Source: Anaerolineales bacterium (lineage in GTDB: Bacteria; Chloroflexota; Anaerolineae; Anaerolineales; E44-bin32). Taken from it: a DNA stretch of 8,282 nucleotides. Shown here in pieces: positions 5,873 to 8,282 of this stretch. Positions within the stretch are counted from its first letter, which is position 1. Every line of letters begins with the position of its first letter. The stretch spans positions 24,289-32,570 of the forward strand of contig WVZH01000002.1 of NCBI GenBank assembly GCA_011772595.1. The letters run 5' to 3'. The notes beneath the pieces were generated by a model. The model saw only the letters and a list, made by a program, of their open reading frames with translations, was not told the origin of the DNA and ran no database searches. The translations under genes and the position numbers were made by a program.

Positions 5873-8187
5873 ACTTTCATCCCGCGATGATCTTCAATAG
5901 CAGTCAACCAACTGGTGGTGATTGGGATCTTGGATCTCCGAACGAGGCTTTTGGTGGACCGGGGAGAGGCGCAGGTGGTGGAGAAGGTCAGCCGGGTGAG
6001 AATCGCCTGCCACAAGGTAATGTCTTGATCATATCCGAAGACATGGACTCGACGGATCCCGACGATTACTGGGCCGGCGGCACTTTCATCCTGACCTTCG
6101 AGCAACCCATGGACATCTCCGCTGTTCATCTCCTCGACATTGACAGTGATGAAACCAGCGGTAGCGTTGCCGGCTTTGACGCCTCAGGAAATGAGATTGT
6201 CCGTGTATGGATCCCCGCTTTGGGGAACAACAGCTTCCAAATCTTACCGTTGGACTTCACAGATATCAGCCGGCTCGAGGTTCATTTGGAAAGCAGCGGC
6301 GCGCTCGCAGTGGTTGAAATATGTGAAGAGCTGCCGCCAGAGCCGAGCGCAACACCCACGACGACACCCACCCCCACGCCGGTTCCAACATCGACTCCCA
6401 CTGAAACTCCTGAACCGACTGCAACACCGATCCCGACGGAGGAACCCGAACCGACCTCCACGCCGATCGCTCCCGTCCCTCCAAGCATAAGCGTTGGTTC
6501 TTGTCTCGTTCAATCGGAGAGTGTATTCCGCCTGAAAGTCGTCAACACTGGCGCGGCAGGCGAATACCGTTTGCGTGCATATAGTGGCGAGATCCTCGGA
6601 CCCTGGATGATTGAGCCCGGCGAAGAGATTGGCGGATACGGTCCCGAGGCGGAAATTACCACTGCGGTCGAATCCACGTGGATTAAAGAATACTTGCTCC
6701 CGCAAGGCTGGATAGGTGCCGGCGGCACGCATGTCACGTCCATCGAAGGACATCTGGGGAACGATCAATTGTGCCCCGACGACGAGCCCACCGTTCCTAC
6801 CCCCGAGGAGACAACACCGGCACCGTCAGAGACGGAACCACCGTATCCTTCGGAGAGCCCAACAACTCCTGCGCCATCAGAGACGGAGCCCCCCTCTCCC
6901 TCGGAGAGCCCAACAACGCCAGCCCCGTCTGAGACGGAACCTCCTTATCCCTCGGAAAGCCCAACAACGCCGGCGCCGTCTGAGACGGAACCTCCCCCTC
7001 CGACGGCGACCCCAACTACGCCTCCTCCACCGCCCGAGAAACCTGCTGTGTACTTCATCGTCGAGAATACGAACATCAAAGAAGGGGAAACGATAAGCGC
7101 AACCGGCTTCTTTACCGATCCAGACTCACAGGCCTGGACTGCCTCCGTAGACTACGACGATGGCAGTGAGCCCGGACCCCTGATCGTAGGCCCTGACCAA
7201 ACCTTCGAAGTGCAAAATACCTACAGCGACGATGGTATTTACAAACTTACTGTTACGGTTATCGATGATAGCGGGAGTGAAGGTTCGACGGTGCTTCCGA
7301 TCACGGTCGCAAATCAGCCACCAACGGTTGATCTCCCTTCTCTCATATCGGTCCGAGTCTGCCGATATATGAAGATCTTGAAAATCTTCGACAGGTCCGC
7401 CAGGTGGCAACCGTGCCTACCCTCAGGCTTCTCCTTTGCGCGAGTCGGTGTCGAGCAACCCCTTGAAGTCACTGCGACAGACCCAGGATCCGACGACCTG
7501 ACTTTCACGTGGAGCTTCGGCATAGTGAACACCTACTTCAACAACGGAAGCGAGCCGGATCCCTTCCCAAGCTCTTGGGGCGCTTTCCCCGTCCATATCA
7601 CCGATCACACGAGTGTTACCTTCGAAGAAGAGGGGTGGCACACGATTTCACTCGAGGTCGAGGATGACGATGGCGGATACGCGACCAAGCAGATCAAGCT
7701 CTTCGTCGTTGGCTCTTCATCTTGCTCGAGAGGATTGGGCTCCTGGAAACACCAGTTCGCAAAGGCAGGCAGTGCTCAGGTTAGCGAGAAACAGTTGCTC
7801 GCTTATCTAGAGATTATTAAGTTCCTTTCCTCCGTCTTCCCAGAACACGATGACATCAACACTTTCGAGGAAGTACTCCAAATCCTGCAATTCTCAGATA
7901 GCGACATGGTAGCCAAGGCTAAGGCGCATCTCCTGACCACCTGGCTAAATTTCGCAGAAGGCTCATTGGTTTTGGAGACGCCCATCGACCTCGATAAGGA
8001 TGGAGAAGTAGACGGTAGCCTGCGTGACCTGATCGATGAAATTGAAGCTATCCTGCTCGATCCTGATGCCTCTCAGCGAGAGCTCGTGCGTGTGAAGAAC
8101 CTCGCGGTGAAACTAAACCAGTATGAACTAAATAAGGGAGCCTGTGGGAAAGTAGTCGATGAGGGCGAAGAACCAGAGAACGATTAG
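5554..8187 (+). CDS. Large secreted modular protein, C-terminal part (beta-sandwich, Cys-bracketed domain, two PKD domains, helical C-terminal domain)
   Basis: This is the downstream half of the gene beginning at 3821, one base out of frame. No start codon with a ribosome site is seen in it, so it is unlikely to be an independent gene; the same frame stays open upstream to 5131 but reads as a His/Thr/Arg-rich shadow of the repeats. Numbering as in the restored protein: Thr/Pro linker to about 640; DFET-type beta-sandwich 647-835 (Cys at both ends, W-D-L-G-S-P, D-P-D-D-Y-W-A-G-G-T, L-L-D-I-D), a module often found on secreted proteins; second Thr/Pro linker 840-885; small beta domain 895-985, again bracketed by Cys; 17-residue repeats about 1001-1068; PKD domain 1074-1167 (D-Y-D-D-G-S, Y-x-D-D-G-I-Y); second PKD domain 1168-1298 holding a 27-residue insertion; helical domain 1302-1442, with G-S-W-K-H-Q-F at 1307 and a calcium-loop-like D-L-D-K-D-G-E-V-D at 1390-1398. 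There is no C-terminal membrane anchor or LPXTG sequence, so the product is probably released or loosely bound. Confidence 0.85.
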   Translation, partial: PTDTPTDTPVPTDTPTDTPVPTDTPTDTPVPTNTPTDTPVPTDTPTETPEATATKPSPEPTATPGGKVCSLTLDFETNASGDPLTAGEIIDHEWASLGITITTNLVDFHPAMIFNSSQPTGGDWDLGSPNEAFGGPGRGAGGGEGQPGENRLPQGNVLIISEDMDSTDPDDYWAGGTFILTFEQPMDISAVHLLDIDSDETSGSVAGFDASGNEIVRVWIPALGNNSFQILPLDFTDISRLEVHLESSGALAVVEICEELPPEPSATPTTTPTPTPVPTSTPTETPEPTATPIPTEEPEPTSTPIAPVPPSISVGSCLVQSESVFRLKVVNTGAAGEYRLRAYSGEILGPWMIEPGEEIGGYGPEAEITTAVESTWIKEYLLPQGWIGAGGTHVTSIEGHLGNDQLCPDDEPTVPTPEETTPAPSETEPPYPSESPTTPAPSETEPPSPSESPTTPAPSETEPPYPSESPTTPAPSETEPPPPTATPTTPPPPPEKPAVYFIVENTNIKEGETISATGFFTDPDSQAWTASVDYDDGSEPGPLIVGPDQTFEVQNTYSDDGIYKLTVTVIDDSGSEGSTVLPITVANQPPTVDLPSLISVRVCRYMKILKIFDRSARWQPCLPSGFSFARVGVEQPLEVTATDPGSDDLTFTWSFGIVNTYFNNGSEPDPFPSSWGAFPVHITDHTSVTFEEEGWHTISLEVEDDDGGYATKQIKLFVVGSSSCSRGLGSWKHQFAKAGSAQVSEKQLLAYLEIIKFLSSVFPEHDDINTFEEVLQILQFSDSDMVAKAKAHLLTTWLNFAEGSLVLETPIDLDKDGEVDGSLRDLIDEIEAILLDPDASQRELVRVKNLAVKLNQYELNKGACGKVVDEGEEPEND
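6820..7023 (+). repeat. 51-bp tandem repeat (4 units) coding a Pro/Ser/Glu-rich linker
   Basis: Four consecutive units of 17 codons begin at 6820, 6871, 6922 and 6973. Each begins A-P-S-E-T-E-P-P and ends T-T-P; the fourth has P-P-T-A-T-P where the others have Y/S-P-S-E-S-P. The unit length is a multiple of three, so copy number changes would keep the frame. Confidence 0.9.
7360..7440 (+). mobile_element. 81-base in-frame palindromic insertion in the second PKD domain, flanked by a CGAGTC duplication
   Basis: CGAGTC occurs at 7354-7359 and again at 7441-7446, so the stretch between looks like an insertion with a 6-base target duplication. It is codon-aligned (27 codons, starting C-R-Y-M-K and ending G-F-S-F-A) and contains stop-free hairpins: GAAGAT (7371-7376) / ATCTTC (7384-7389), and GGT-GGCA (7403-7409) / TGCC-T-ACC (7414-7421). 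Its residues (Arg, Lys, Trp, Cys, Ile-Leu-Lys) are unlike the acidic PKD context. Joining the flanks gives S-V-R-V-G-V-E-Q-P-L-E-V-T-A, a normal PKD strand. No transposase is encoded; it would be a non-autonomous element. Confidence 0.55.
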
Positions 8188-8282
8188 ATCGCCCGCAGTG
8201 AAGATATCAAGATTAATCCAAGAATCGGAGTCAATCTAAGGCAGACGTATCAAATATTGCGAATCGCAACGTAGCTTCCACG
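8188..8282. other. Downstream flank of the large gene, no feature recognised
   Basis: No terminator or gene was seen. TTGCGAATCGCAA (8257-8269) is a short perfect inverted repeat around one A, and its AATCGCAACG (8262-8271) also occurs in stem C of the leader (3788-3797). This may be chance. Confidence 0.4.

Noticed and set aside
5152..6129. Long minus-strand open frame of 325 codons, rich in V-G-V-S-V-G repeats, and a second one at 5190-5864
   Set aside because: They are antisense readings of the 30-bp Thr/Pro repeat. The repeat length is a multiple of three, so every frame stays open; there is no plausible product or ribosome site.

Overview
The window looks like part of a Chloroflexota (probably Anaerolineae-type) chromosome or metagenome contig. 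The grounds are a membrane Ser/Thr kinase with an N-terminal LIGK-LGKYELV start, long Thr/Pro linkers of the TPTDTPT kind in every protein, and secreted modular proteins built from propeller repeats, PKD domains and a WKHQF-type helical C-terminal module. This assignment is from family knowledge, not from a marker gene.

Layout. Positions 867 to 1 (minus strand) hold the first 289 residues of a lipoprotein with a Thr/Pro tether and a TolB/PD40-like beta-propeller; it runs off the left edge. A gap of about 315 bases with a 34-base imperfect palindrome separates it from a minus-strand transmembrane Ser/Thr protein kinase (3010 to 1184), whose outer part is a Thr/Pro stalk and a cysteine-bracketed beta-rich domain. 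A divergent intergenic region of about 810 bases follows. It holds a plausible extended -10 promoter and a roughly 290-base leader with several strong stem-loops. From 3821 to 8187 (plus strand) lies one large gene for a secreted modular protein: signal peptide, seven propeller repeats, a 30-bp tandem-repeat Thr/Pro linker, a DFET-type beta-sandwich, a second Thr/Pro linker, a small Cys-bracketed domain, a 51-bp tandem repeat, two PKD domains and a helical C-terminal domain. The last 95 bases hold no recognisable gene.

The large gene is broken in this sequence. Its 30-bp repeat array (5288-5706) measures 419 bases, that is 14 units minus one base. Unit 9 has lost a T, so the first half runs into a spurious Arg-rich tail (stop at 5872) and the second half is open in another frame. 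The same gene carries an 81-base codon-aligned insertion (7360-7440) flanked by a 6-base direct duplication (CGAGTC) inside the second PKD domain. Removing it restores an ordinary PKD sequence, which points to a small palindromic mobile repeat that added 27 residues without breaking the frame.

Working together: all three products are predicted to act at or outside the membrane. The kinase could sense an envelope or extracellular cue through its outer domain and signal inside, while the lipoprotein and the large secreted protein would be surface or cell-adhesion components. That functional link is inference from adjacency and shared architecture only. No classical defence, CRISPR, transposase, rRNA or tRNA gene was found.
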